From the NCBI GenBank assembly GCA_048526005.1, contig DBFVEH010000021.1:1-64000 (forward strand): a stretch of 64,000 bases of DNA, given 5' to 3'. The notes under the pieces are model-generated. The model was not told where the DNA came from. It saw nothing but the letters and a program-made list of their open reading frames with translations, and made no database searches. Below are positions 32,535 through 41,519 of the stretch, one piece after another (positions within the stretch are counted from its first letter, which is position 1; the number at the start of each line of letters is the position of its first letter). The stretch comes from QALR01 sp900552255. GTDB lineage: Bacteria; Bacillota; Clostridia; Oscillospirales; CAG-272. The translations under genes and the position numbers were made by a program.

Positions 32535-33544
32535 AAACCAATATTTTTGCGTTTTCGGAGAGGGGCTCGGCGCTCGCCCTGCGCATCTCCGGTTACTATG
32601 AAAACAGCGAGATCCATTCCGTCGAGAAATTCGCGGCGCCGCACGGCTTTACCGCGCATAAAAGCGTGTGCGCGGATATGGAGGCGCTTTTCCGTGAGGC
32701 GGGACTTCTTATTTTCATCGGCGCCTGCGGCATCGCCGTGCGCGACATCGCGCCACATATCAAAAGCAAGACGACGGATCCCGCCGTGCTCGTGCTGGAC
32801 GACGCGGGAACCTTTGTCATTCCGATTCTCTCCGGGCATATCGGCGGCGCCAACCGCATGGCGCGCGACCTTGCGGCAAGGCTTGGCGCGACGCCGGTGA
32901 TCACGACGGCGACCGATGTCTCCGGAAGATTTTCCGTGGACGCATGGGCGGCGGAGCACGGATTTGCCATTTCGTCGATGAAAACGGCAAAGGACATTTC
33001 TGCGGCGATCCTTGCGGGCGATGTGCCGGTGACGGCGGAGAAGCCGCTGCCGGCTGTGCTTCCCGTGGGACTGACTGCTGGAGAGACCGGCGCGCTCGGC
33101 ATCTATATCGGCATTCGGACGGCGTCTCCGTTTGCAGAAACGCTTCATCTTATCCCGCGCTGTGTGACGCTCGGCATCGGATGCCGCAGAGATGTGCCGG
33201 TGGAGGCGGTTCGGGATACGGTGACGTCGGCGCTTGCCGTCGCGGGTATCGACCGGAGGGCGGTGTGCGGCGTCGCTTCCATCGATGTGAAGCGGGACGA
33301 GGCGGGACTGCTTGCCTTTTGCGAGGAATGGAAGCTTGCTTCTGCATTCTATTCGGCGGAGACGCTGGCCGCCGTCGCCGGTACCTTTTCGGATTCGGAT
33401 TTTGTGAAAAAGACGGTCGGCGTCGGAAACGTATGCGAGCGCGCCGCCATGATGGGCGGCGGCACGCTGATCCTTTCAAAATATGCGGAAAACGGCGTCA
33501 CGGTAGCGGCGTCGGTATCGGATTGGAGGCTGTCCTTTGTGTAA
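32531..33544 (+). CDS. cbiG: Cobalt-precorrin-5A hydrolase
   Basis: This 337-residue protein starts at GTG, overlapping the cbiF stop by four bases. It has the central motif FIGACGIAVRDIAPHIKSK, the histidine-rich LSGHIGGANRMARDLA and the C-terminal CobE-like domain starting TLGIGCRRDVP. It opens the ring-A delta-lactone and releases acetaldehyde. Its presence confirms the anaerobic route. Normal length. Confidence 0.94.
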   Translation: MKTNIFAFSERGSALALRISGYYENSEIHSVEKFAAPHGFTAHKSVCADMEALFREAGLLIFIGACGIAVRDIAPHIKSKTTDPAVLVLDDAGTFVIPILSGHIGGANRMARDLAARLGATPVITTATDVSGRFSVDAWAAEHGFAISSMKTAKDISAAILAGDVPVTAEKPLPAVLPVGLTAGETGALGIYIGIRTASPFAETLHLIPRCVTLGIGCRRDVPVEAVRDTVTSALAVAGIDRRAVCGVASIDVKRDEAGLLAFCEEWKLASAFYSAETLAAVAGTFSDSDFVKKTVGVGNVCERAAMMGGGTLILSKYAENGVTVAASVSDWRLSFV

Positions 33545-34265
33545 ATTATATGTTGTCGGAATCGGCGCCGGGAGCTACGATATGCTGACGGTGGGCGCGG
33601 TGCGCGCCTTGGAGAGTGCCGAGGTGATCTGCGGCTATACCGAATATGTGAAGCTTATCCGGCCGTATTTTCCGGATAAGGAATATATCGCGACGCCGAT
33701 GATGCAGGAGGTGGAGCGCTGCCGCATAGCCGTCGAGTCGGCAAAATCCGGCAGACCGACCGCGATGATCTGCTCCGGCGACGCGGGCGTTTACGGCATG
33801 GCCTCCCCGATTTACGAGGTCGCGGGGGAAGACGCGCCGGAAATTGTCGTCATCCCCGGCGTTACGGCCGCATGCTCGGGCGCTGCCTTGCTCGGCGCGC
33901 CGCTGACGCATGATTTTGCGGTCATCAGCCTCAGCGACCTGCTCACGCCGTGGGAGGTGATCGAAGCGAGGCTGCGCGCCGCGGCGGAATCGGATCTGTG
34001 CGTCGTCATTTACAATCCGCGCAGCAAAAAGCGTTCGGATTATCTTGCGCGCGCCGCCGAAATCCTGATGGAGCACAAGCCGCCCGAGACGGTATGCGGC
34101 GTCGTGCGGAACGTCAGCCGGGATGGTGAAAGCCACGAGCTCATGACGCTGCGCGCGCTCGTTTCTTATGAGGCGGATATGTTTACGACGGTCTTTGTCG
34201 GAAACCGCAGCACGAAAATTATAAACGGAAAAATGATCACGCCGAGGGGATACCGCGATGTCTGA
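33537..34265 (+). CDS. cbiH: Cobalt-precorrin-3B C17-methyltransferase
   Basis: TTG at 33537 follows TTGGAGGCTGTCC and overlaps cbiG by eight bases. The 242-residue methylase opens with KLYVVGIGAGSYDMLT, with later ICGYTEYVKLI, ICSGDAGVYGMASP and VIYNPRSKKR. These are CbiH/CobJ motifs. It contracts the ring and methylates C17. No extra ferredoxin-like domain is attached, so it is the short form. Confidence 0.94.
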   Translation: MCKLYVVGIGAGSYDMLTVGAVRALESAEVICGYTEYVKLIRPYFPDKEYIATPMMQEVERCRIAVESAKSGRPTAMICSGDAGVYGMASPIYEVAGEDAPEIVVIPGVTAACSGAALLGAPLTHDFAVISLSDLLTPWEVIEARLRAAAESDLCVVIYNPRSKKRSDYLARAAEILMEHKPPETVCGVVRNVSRDGESHELMTLRALVSYEADMFTTVFVGNRSTKIINGKMITPRGYRDV

Positions 34266-36231
34266 AAAGAAAATTTGCTTGTTTGCCGGAACGACGGAGG
34301 GAAGAGAGCTTGCCTTTTTCCTTGCGGGCAGGTGCGCGCTCACCGTCTGCGTGGCAACCGAATACGGGGAGATCCTGCTCGACGGTTTGAAGGGCGCCGA
34401 TATCCGCGCGGGACGGCTTGCCGAGGCGGCGATGGAAGCCCTGTTTGAAGAGGAAGCCTTTGATCTTGTTGCGGACGCGACGCATCCTTATGCGAAGGAG
34501 GTCTCCGCCAACATTAGGCGCGCGGCGGCTGTCTGCGGCTGCGAATATCTCCGGGTTGCTCGCTCGCTCGGCGGGGAGGTCTCCGGCTGCGTATATGTAT
34601 CCTCTGCCGCGGAGGCGGCGGACTATCTTGCGGATAAATCCGGAAATGTTTTTGTTTCGACCGGTATGAAGGAGCTTCCGGCGTTTGCGCCCATCCCGCG
34701 GGAGCGGCTGTTCGTGCGCGTTTTGCCGTCCGTCGCCTCGATTGAGGCGTGTGAGAGGGAGAATATCCCGCCCTCGCACATCATCGCGGCGCAGGGACCG
34801 TTCTCTGCGGAGACCAATCTTGCGAATTTCCGATGGGCGAAGGCGCAGTGGCTTGTCACCAAGCAGTCCGGCAGGGCCGGCGGCTTTGACGAGAAGCTTG
34901 CGGCTGCGGGAGAGCTCGGCATGGATGTCGTCGTCATCGGCGCGCCCGCCGACGAGGGCGTCTCCTATGATGAGGCCGTCCGGATGCTTTCGGAGAAGCT
35001 CGGGCTTTCGTCCGTGCGGCATGTCGATATCGTCGGCTGCGGCTGCGGGGCGTTGTCGCTTCTCACGGGGGAAGCGGCCGCGGCGCTGCGGGGCGCGCGC
35101 CTTATCATCGGCGCGCCAAGGCTTGTCGATTCCCTGAAAGCGCGGTATCCCGAAAAGCGGTATGTGTCGGAAATTATGCCGGAAAAAATCAAAGCCTTAA
35201 TAGACGCGGAAGCCTCCCCGCGCGTCTGCGTCGTGATGACGGGGGACGTCGGCTTTTACAGCGGTGCGAAAAAGCTTTGTGCTATGCTCTCGGCATACGA
35301 TGTCGGACTGATCCCGGGCATCGGCTCGGCGGTTTATTTTGCGGCAAGGCTCGGCGTGCCGTGGGAGGATTGGGCGCTTGTCAGTATGCACGCGCGCGCC
35401 TGCAATATCGCGGCGCGGGTGAGGGCTTCGGCAAAGGTGTTCCTCCTGACCGGGGGAGCGTATACGCCGTCCGGCATCTGCGATGCGCTGTGCCGCTGCG
35501 GGCTTGGAGAGGTTTCCGTGACCGTAGGGGAAAGACTTTCTTACGAGGATGAAAAACTCACCGCGGGAACGGCGGCGTCCCTGCGGGAAGCCTCGTTTGA
35601 TCCGCTCTCCTGTATGCTGGTCGAAAACGAGCGTCCTGTGACGGGAGTCCGGACGGGACTGCCCGACGAGACGTTTCTGCGCGGCGACGTGCCGATGACA
35701 AAAAGCGAGGTGCGGGCGCTGATCCTCTCGAAGCTTGCGCTCTCGCGCGGTTCGGTCGTATACGACATCGGGGCGGGGACCGGCTCCGTTTCGGTGGAAT
35801 GTGCGCTGTCCGCCTGCGACGGGACGGTATATGCCGTCGAGAAAAATCCGGAAGCGGTGACGCTTATCCGGAAAAATGCGGAAAAATTCGGCGTTCCCAA
35901 CCTGATTCCGGTGGAGGGAACGGCGCCGGAGGCGATGGGGGCGCTTCCCGCGCCGACGCATGTCTTTGTCGGCGGCAGCTCGGGAAATCTGCGGGAGATC
36001 CTTGCGGCGGTCTGCGCCAAAAATCCGTCGGCGCGCATCGTGATAAGCGCCGTGACGCTGGAAACCGTCGGCGAGGCGTCGGCGGGTCTTGCCGCGCTCG
36101 GCTTTATGGATTACGAGGCCGTTGCGGTCAACGTATCAAGGGCGAAAAAGCTCGGCGGGTACCGGCTTATGCAGGCGCAGAATCCCGTTTATCTTTTTAC
36201 TGCGGAGAAGAATGATGAAAACAGAACTTGA
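34258..36231 (+). CDS. cbiJET: Triple fusion: CbiJ reductase, CbiE and CbiT methyltransferases
   Basis: This 657-residue protein joins three enzymes. Residues 1-250 are cobalt-precorrin-6A reductase (start KKICLFAGTTEGRELAF, with ATHPYA and AQGPFS). Residues about 254-465 are the C5-methyltransferase CbiE (VDIVGCGCGALSLLTGEA, with GDVGFYSGAKKL). Residues about 475-657 are the C15-methyltransferase/decarboxylase CbiT (GDVPMTKSEVRALILSKL, SAM site DIGAGTGSVSVE at 503-514). The order follows the three consecutive reactions. CbiE-CbiT (CobL) fusions are common; the added CbiJ head is less so. The gene overlaps cbiH and cobT. Confidence 0.92.
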   Translation: MSEKKICLFAGTTEGRELAFFLAGRCALTVCVATEYGEILLDGLKGADIRAGRLAEAAMEALFEEEAFDLVADATHPYAKEVSANIRRAAAVCGCEYLRVARSLGGEVSGCVYVSSAAEAADYLADKSGNVFVSTGMKELPAFAPIPRERLFVRVLPSVASIEACERENIPPSHIIAAQGPFSAETNLANFRWAKAQWLVTKQSGRAGGFDEKLAAAGELGMDVVVIGAPADEGVSYDEAVRMLSEKLGLSSVRHVDIVGCGCGALSLLTGEAAAALRGARLIIGAPRLVDSLKARYPEKRYVSEIMPEKIKALIDAEASPRVCVVMTGDVGFYSGAKKLCAMLSAYDVGLIPGIGSAVYFAARLGVPWEDWALVSMHARACNIAARVRASAKVFLLTGGAYTPSGICDALCRCGLGEVSVTVGERLSYEDEKLTAGTAASLREASFDPLSCMLVENERPVTGVRTGLPDETFLRGDVPMTKSEVRALILSKLALSRGSVVYDIGAGTGSVSVECALSACDGTVYAVEKNPEAVTLIRKNAEKFGVPNLIPVEGTAPEAMGALPAPTHVFVGGSSGNLREILAAVCAKNPSARIVISAVTLETVGEASAGLAALGFMDYEAVAVNVSRAKKLGGYRLMQAQNPVYLFTAEKNDENRT

Positions 36232-37264
36232 AAGCATATGTGAAGCAATAAGACCCGCGTCCGAGGAGCGGATGCGGGCGGCGCGGGTGCATCTCGATCA
36301 TATTGCCAAGCCCTTGAAGGCGCTGGGCAGGCTCGAGGACGTGCTTGTGCGTCTTGCCGGGATGGCGGAGCTGCGGCGCGATTATCGGAAATGTGCGGTC
36401 GTCATGTGCGCGGACAACGGCATCGTCGCAGAGGGCGTGACGCAGACGGGCAGCGACGTGACGGCGGTCGTGGCGGGCAATATCCTGCGGGGGAAAGCGA
36501 GCGTCTGCTGTATGGCGGGCGTCGCGGGCGCCGAGGTGCTTGCGGTCGATATCGGTATGCTGGCCGACGTTCCGGGCGTCAGGAGCTGTAAGGTCGCGTA
36601 TGGGACGAAAAATTTCCGCCGCGGTCCTGCGATGACCAAAGAGGAGGCGCAGACCGCCGTGATGCACGGCGTGAACATCGCACGAGAGCTCGCCCAAAAG
36701 GGCTTTTCCATGCTTTCTGCGGGAGAGATGGGGATCGGCAATACCACCTCGTCGAGTGCGGTGGCGTCCGCTTTGCTGAGGCGCGCGCCGGCAGAAATGA
36801 CGGGACGGGGCGCGGGACTGTCCTCTTTACAGCTTCAAAATAAAATCCGCGTCATCGAGGACGCGCTCGCCTGCAACGCGCCGGATCCGAATGATCCGCT
36901 GGATGTGCTGTCCAAGGTCGGCGGATTCGATATCGCCGGCATGTGCGGTCTTTTTCTCGGCGGGGCGCTGTCGGGGATTCCGGTCGTCATCGACGGACTG
37001 ATCTCCTCTGTTTCGGCTCTGCTGGCGAAGCGGCTTTGTCCCGCTTGTGCGGACTACATGATCGCCTCCCACCTTTCCGCGGAGCCCGCGGCGGCGTCCG
37101 TGACGGCGGAGCTGGGACTTGTCCCGCTTCTCGATATCGGCATGGCGCTCGGAGAGGGAACGGGAGCGGTGTCCGTCATGCCGCTTATCGATATGGCGCT
37201 TCACGTATACTTCGATATGCCGACCTTCGGCGAGACGGGAATCGAGGAATATAAGCCGCTATGA
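36215..37264 (+). CDS. cobT: Nicotinate-nucleotide-dimethylbenzimidazole phosphoribosyltransferase
   Basis: The ATG at 36215 (or the adjacent one at 36212) follows GGAG; the longer upstream frame overlaps the fusion gene and is not used. The 349-residue protein has the family motifs LDHIAKPLKALGRLE, MCADNGIVAEGVTQ, GEMGIGNTTSSSA and GTGAVSVMPL. It activates the lower-ligand base as alpha-ribazole phosphate. No bluB gene is in the window, so the base may be made elsewhere, taken up, or be another benzimidazole or purine. Confidence 0.93.
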   Translation: MKTELESICEAIRPASEERMRAARVHLDHIAKPLKALGRLEDVLVRLAGMAELRRDYRKCAVVMCADNGIVAEGVTQTGSDVTAVVAGNILRGKASVCCMAGVAGAEVLAVDIGMLADVPGVRSCKVAYGTKNFRRGPAMTKEEAQTAVMHGVNIARELAQKGFSMLSAGEMGIGNTTSSSAVASALLRRAPAEMTGRGAGLSSLQLQNKIRVIEDALACNAPDPNDPLDVLSKVGGFDIAGMCGLFLGGALSGIPVVIDGLISSVSALLAKRLCPACADYMIASHLSAEPAAASVTAELGLVPLLDIGMALGEGTGAVSVMPLIDMALHVYFDMPTFGETGIEEYKPL

Positions 37265-37806
37265 GCATGATTTTGATTTCCGGGGGCAGTGGAAGCGGAA
37301 AGAGCGGATACGCGGAGGGGCGCGCCGTCCGTCTGCATACGGAAAGCGGCGGCGCGCTCTATTATGCCGCTACGATGATGGTTTACGACGAGGAAAGCCG
37401 GCGGCGCGTCGAGCGGCACCGGAAAATGCGGGAGGGCAAGGGCTTTGCCACGGTGGAAGTTCCGCTCCGTATCGCTTCGCTTTCCGCTACGGCGGGCGAC
37501 ACGGTGCTTGTCGAATGTCTTTCCAATCTGCTCGCCAATGAAATGTACGAGCCCGCCGGCACAGGGGACGCCTGCGTCCGCGCCATTATAGACGGGATTC
37601 GGTGTTTGATGTGCACGGGCGCGAATCTTGTGATTGTGACAAACGAGGTGTTTTCAGACGGCATGCGCTATGACGCCTCCACGATGCTTTATATCGAGCG
37701 TCTCGGCATGATCAACGCGGCGCTTGCCGATATGGCGGACGAGGCAATCGAGGTAGTCGCGGGAATCGCGCTGCCCAAAAAGGGAGGGCCTGCGGCATGT
37801 TTTTGA
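37261..37806 (+). CDS. cobU: Adenosylcobinamide kinase / adenosylcobinamide-phosphate guanylyltransferase
   Basis: This 181-residue protein has the P-loop GGSGSGKSGYAE (residues 8-19), a histidine in RHRKMREGKG that could take the guanylyl group, and VIVTNEVF followed by a helix as in CobU. It phosphorylates cobinamide and adds GMP. It overlaps cobT by four bases and cobS by ten. A second, shorter CobU-like gene lies after cobS. Confidence 0.9.
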   Translation: MSMILISGGSGSGKSGYAEGRAVRLHTESGGALYYAATMMVYDEESRRRVERHRKMREGKGFATVEVPLRIASLSATAGDTVLVECLSNLLANEMYEPAGTGDACVRAIIDGIRCLMCTGANLVIVTNEVFSDGMRYDASTMLYIERLGMINAALADMADEAIEVVAGIALPKKGGPAACF

Positions 37807-38561
37807 TTTACAATATGATCACGGCGTTTGCCACATTCTCACGGATCCCGATGCCGCGGATCGATTACAGCGAGAAAAACACAAAGTATTCGCTGTGCTT
37901 TTTTCCGCTTGTCGGCGCCGCCGTCGGCGCGCTGATGTTGCTCATCCACGCCCTTTGCGCATGGCTTTCGATAGGGACCGTGCTTCGGGCGGCGCTGCTT
38001 CTCGCCGTGCCGGTGCTCGTCACGGGCGGCATTCATCTCGACGGCTACTGCGACACGGTGGACGCGCTCTCCTCGTTTGCCTCCCGGGAGAAAAAGCTCC
38101 AAATTTTAAAGGATCCGAACGCCGGCGCGTTCGCGGTCATCTACTGCGGACTTTGGTATTTTCTGTATTTCGGCGCGCTGACCGAGCTTGACGCGGCGTT
38201 TTACGTGATTCTGCCGGGTTTTGTGCTGTCCCGCGCTCTCAGCGCCTTGGCCGTGGTGAATTTCCGCTCCGCCAAGGAGGACGGCATGGGCGCGCATGAG
38301 AAGAAAAACGCGAACCGAAAGGCGGTTACGATCGCCATGATTTTTTGGATTCTCGCCGCGGGCGCGCTCATGGTGTGGCAAAATCCCGTGTGCGGCGCCG
38401 TTGGCATCGCGGCGGCGGGACTTTCGTTTCTTTATTACCGGGTGAAGTCATACCGGCAGTTCGGCGGGTTTACGGGAGATCTTGCCGGATGGTTTTTGCA
38501 GATTTCGGAGCTTGCCGTCTGCCTTTCGGTGACGGCGGCGGAAAGGATACTTGCGTTATGA
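37797..38561 (+). CDS. cobS: Adenosylcobinamide-GDP ribazoletransferase
   Basis: This 254-residue membrane protein has the start FATFSRIPMPRIDYSEKN and the acidic motif GGIHLDGYCDTVDALSSF, the CobS signature around the metal-dependent active site. It carries about six helices and ends in GGFTGDLAGWFLQISELA. It joins the nucleotide loop to the corrin in the membrane. It overlaps the genes on both sides by a few bases. Confidence 0.94.
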   Translation: MFLIYNMITAFATFSRIPMPRIDYSEKNTKYSLCFFPLVGAAVGALMLLIHALCAWLSIGTVLRAALLLAVPVLVTGGIHLDGYCDTVDALSSFASREKKLQILKDPNAGAFAVIYCGLWYFLYFGALTELDAAFYVILPGFVLSRALSALAVVNFRSAKEDGMGAHEKKNANRKAVTIAMIFWILAAGALMVWQNPVCGAVGIAAAGLSFLYYRVKSYRQFGGFTGDLAGWFLQISELAVCLSVTAAERILAL

Positions 38562-38899
38562 TACTTGTCATCGGCGGACGCGCGCAGGGAAAGCTCGCGT
38601 TTGCGAAAAAGGAGCTCGGCGTCACGGATTTTTCCGACGGTACGCTGGGCGATAAGGCTTGTCTGTACAATCTCCAAGAGGCGGTGCGGGAGGGTGCCGG
38701 CAAAACGGCGCTCGACGCCTATCTTGCGCGGCATCCGGACGCGGTGATCCTCTGCGATGAGGTCGGCTGCGGGATCGTCCCGATGGAAAAAGAGGAGCGC
38801 CTTTGGCGGGAGAACGTCGGCAGGCTTTGCTGCTATCTTGCGGAAAGGGCGGAGCGCGTGTACCGCGTATTCTGCGGAATCGGGACGAGAATCAAATGA
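38558..38899 (+). CDS. Short CobU-like NTP-binding protein
   Basis: ATG at 38558 overlaps the cobS stop (ATGA). The 113-residue protein starts MILVIGGRAQGKLAFAKK, a P-loop of CobU type with AQGK in place of SSGKS. It continues with ILCDEVGCGIVPMEKEERLWRENVGRL, which matches the second half of CobU better than the full-length copy does. The middle segment with the guanylyl-accepting histidine is missing. It may be a kinase-only paralogue or a regulator. It overlaps cobC by four bases, so it is kept in the operon. Confidence 0.78.
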   Translation: MILVIGGRAQGKLAFAKKELGVTDFSDGTLGDKACLYNLQEAVREGAGKTALDAYLARHPDAVILCDEVGCGIVPMEKEERLWRENVGRLCCYLAERAERVYRVFCGIGTRIK

Positions 38900-39453
38900 C
38901 GCTGATTTTGATCCGGCACGGAATGACTGCCGGAAATCTTGAAAAACGCTATATCGGGAGCACGGACGAGCCGCTCTGCCCCGAGGGCGCGGCGGCGCTT
39001 CGCGCGCGCGCCTATCCCATGGCGGACACGCTTTACTGCTCGCCGATGCGGCGCTGTATCGAGACCGCCGAGCTTCTCTATCCCGACAAAAAGCCTGTTT
39101 TGATTCCGGATTTCAGGGAATGCGATTTCGGAAGATATGAGGGGAAAAGCTATCCGGAGCTTATTCACGATGCGCCGTATCTTGCATGGGTGGAAAGCGG
39201 CGGTGTGCTGCCGTTTCCGGACGGAGAGGATACGGCGGCGTTCAAAGCCCGGTGTGCCGCGGCGTTTTGCCGCGTGACGGAGAAGCATGCGGCGGACGAT
39301 ACGCTTGCATTTGTCGTCCACGGCGGCACGATCATGAGCATTTTGGAGGCTTATGAGCCTTCTCACACCTATTTCGGATGGCAGTGTAAAAACGGAGAGG
39401 GATACCGCGCCGTTTTCGCGGACGGAATCATCACGGTCGAGGGGGCGCTTTGA
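38896..39453 (+). CDS. cobC: Alpha-ribazole phosphatase-like histidine phosphatase
   Basis: This 185-residue protein begins LILIRHGMTAGNLEKRYIG, with the catalytic RHG, and has the second histidine in FVVHGGTIMSI, as in phosphoglycerate-mutase-type phosphatases. In a cobalamin operon this family member removes the phosphate from alpha-ribazole phosphate or adenosylcobalamin phosphate. It sits between the short CobU-like gene and cbiB with a four-base overlap upstream. Confidence 0.85.
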   Translation: MTLILIRHGMTAGNLEKRYIGSTDEPLCPEGAAALRARAYPMADTLYCSPMRRCIETAELLYPDKKPVLIPDFRECDFGRYEGKSYPELIHDAPYLAWVESGGVLPFPDGEDTAAFKARCAAAFCRVTEKHAADDTLAFVVHGGTIMSILEAYEPSHTYFGWQCKNGEGYRAVFADGIITVEGAL

Positions 39454-39454
39454 T

Positions 39455-40447
39455 ATGGGGACCTATTTGTTTTTATCCGCGGCGGCGATGCTGGCGGGCT
39501 TTCTCATCGATTGTCTTGTCGGCGACCCGTACAGCCTGCCGCATCCGGTATGTCTCATCGGGAAATGGATCTCCGTGCTTGAAAAATTCCTGCGCGGCAG
39601 GTTTCCGAAAACGGAAAAGGGAGAGCTCGCCGCCGGCAGATGGCTTGTCGTGCTTGTGAGCTCCGTATCGACGCTTGTTCCGCTTCTCATCACGGCCGCG
39701 GCGTATCTCATTCATCCGTGGCTCTATTTTTCTGTGGAAAGCGTCATGTGCTGGCAGATTTTTGCCGCGCACGCGCTCCGCAAGGAGAGCATGAAGGTCT
39801 GTCATGCCTTAGAGCGCGGTGATCCCGAGGGCGCGCGCGCGGCGCTTCGGAATATCGTAGGACGCGATACCGCGGTTTTGGACGCGTCGGGGATGACGCG
39901 CGCGGCGGTCGAAACCGTGGCGGAAAATACGTCCGACGGTGTGACGGCGCCGATGCTGTATCTGTTTTTGTTCGGCGCCGCGGGCGGCTTCTTCTATAAA
40001 TCCGTCAACACGATGGATTCGATGGTGGGCTATAAAAACGAAAAATATCTGCATTTCGGGCGCGCGGCGGCGAAAACGGACGACGTGCTGAATTTTCTTC
40101 CGTCGCGCATCACGGCGGTTTTGATGATTCTGTCGTCGGCGCTCTGCGGTCTTGACGCCGGCGGAGCATGGCGGATTTTCCGCCGCGACAGAAGAAAGCA
40201 CGCGAGCCCGAATTCCGCGCAGACGGAGTCCGTCTGCGCGGGCGCGCTCGGCGTGCGGCTCGCCGGAGACGCGGTCTACGGCGGCGTAGTCTGCAAAAAG
40301 GAGCATATCGGGGATGCGGCGCGCGAGATAGAGGCCGCCGATATCCGCCGCGCTAACCGGCTGATGTATGTGACCGCTGTTCTGCTGCTGATCCTTACGC
40401 TTGCACTGAAAACGCTTGCCGCTCTTGCGGCGGGGATTTCGCTTTGA
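39455..40447 (+). CDS. cbiB: Adenosylcobinamide-phosphate synthase
   Basis: ATG at 39455 overlaps the cobC stop region. The 330-residue membrane protein has the CbiB hallmarks DCLVGDPYSLPHPVCLIGK (residues about 19-37), ASGMTRAAVETVAENTSDG and NTMDSMVGYKNEKY. It attaches aminopropanol phosphate to adenosylcobyrate. It has about five helices and a conserved cytoplasmic loop near SPNSAQTESVCAGALG. Complete. Confidence 0.94.
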   Translation: MGTYLFLSAAAMLAGFLIDCLVGDPYSLPHPVCLIGKWISVLEKFLRGRFPKTEKGELAAGRWLVVLVSSVSTLVPLLITAAAYLIHPWLYFSVESVMCWQIFAAHALRKESMKVCHALERGDPEGARAALRNIVGRDTAVLDASGMTRAAVETVAENTSDGVTAPMLYLFLFGAAGGFFYKSVNTMDSMVGYKNEKYLHFGRAAAKTDDVLNFLPSRITAVLMILSSALCGLDAGGAWRIFRRDRRKHASPNSAQTESVCAGALGVRLAGDAVYGGVVCKKEHIGDAAREIEAADIRRANRLMYVTAVLLLILTLALKTLAALAAGISL

Positions 40448-40472
40448 ACGATTCTCGGAGGGAGGGAAGCTT

Positions 40473-41519
40473 ATGCTGATGGATAAGGGAAATCTGCACG
40501 GCGGCGACCGTTATGGGAGAGCGCTCCATATCGATTTTTCCGCAAACGTGAATCCTTTCGGCACGCCGGCTTCGGTGAAGCGGGCGGTCGCGGAAGCCTT
40601 GGATACGCTTTCGTTTTATCCGGATGCGTACTGCCGGGCGCTCCGCTTTGCGCTCTCCGACTATGAGGAGGTGCCGTATGAGCATATCCTATGCGGGAAC
40701 GGCGCGGCGGAGCTGATTTATTCGTTTGCCTATGCCGTGGGCGGGACCGCGCTGATTCTCTTCCCGACCTTTTCGGAGTATGAGACGGCGTGGCGGGCCG
40801 CAGGCGGGACGGCAGTCTGCTGTCCGCTGCGCGAGGAAAACGGCTTTTATCCCGACGGCGCTTTTCTTTCTCGGATTGAGGAGGGTATGTCCGCCGTGTT
40901 CCTTTGCACGCCGAACAATCCGACAGGGATTCTTTATGATGCGGATTTTATCACGGCGGCGGCGCAGCGCTGCGAGGATGTGGGCGCAAGGCTGTTTCTC
41001 GACTGCTGCTTTCTCGATCTTTCCGACGATCCCGGCCGGTACGCGATTCCGGCGCTGGCCGCAAAATTCCCCAATGTGTTTGTTCTGCGGGCTTTCACCA
41101 AAAGCTACGGGATGGCGGGACTGCGGCTCGGCTACGGACTGTGCTCGGATACGGATTTTCTTTGTCGCATGTCGGAGAAGGCGCCGTGCTGGAACGTATC
41201 CTCCGCCGCGCAGGCGGCGGGCATCGCCGCGGCGTCGGATAGGGACACGCTCGCACGCTTCCGCGCGCTGATTTCGGAGGAAAGGCCGTATCTCCATCGG
41301 TCGCTTTGCGATCTCGGCTTTCGGGTATACGACGGCGCGGCGAATTTTCTCCTGTTCCGCACGGATGTGCCGTTATACGACGCGCTGCTCGCGCGCGGCA
41401 TTCAGATCCGTAGCTGTGCGAACTTTGCGGGGCTTGACGGGCGGTATTGCCGTATCGCGGTGAGGGAGCATCGTGACAATGAAATTCTGATTCAGACAAT
41501 CGGGGAGATTTTATCATGA
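40473..41519 (+). CDS. cobD: CobD-like threonine-phosphate decarboxylase (class I/II aminotransferase fold)
   Basis: ATG at 40473 follows GGAGGGAGGGAAGCTT. The 348-residue PLP enzyme has the start NLHGGDRYG and FSANVNPFGTP, typical of CobD, then FLCTPNNPTGI and the lysine region FTKSYGMAGLRLGY. It would make aminopropanol phosphate from threonine phosphate for CbiB just upstream. Histidinol-phosphate aminotransferase is the close relative, but the operon context favours CobD. Confidence 0.88.
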   Translation: MLMDKGNLHGGDRYGRALHIDFSANVNPFGTPASVKRAVAEALDTLSFYPDAYCRALRFALSDYEEVPYEHILCGNGAAELIYSFAYAVGGTALILFPTFSEYETAWRAAGGTAVCCPLREENGFYPDGAFLSRIEEGMSAVFLCTPNNPTGILYDADFITAAAQRCEDVGARLFLDCCFLDLSDDPGRYAIPALAAKFPNVFVLRAFTKSYGMAGLRLGYGLCSDTDFLCRMSEKAPCWNVSSAAQAAGIAAASDRDTLARFRALISEERPYLHRSLCDLGFRVYDGAANFLLFRTDVPLYDALLARGIQIRSCANFAGLDGRYCRIAVREHRDNEILIQTIGEILS

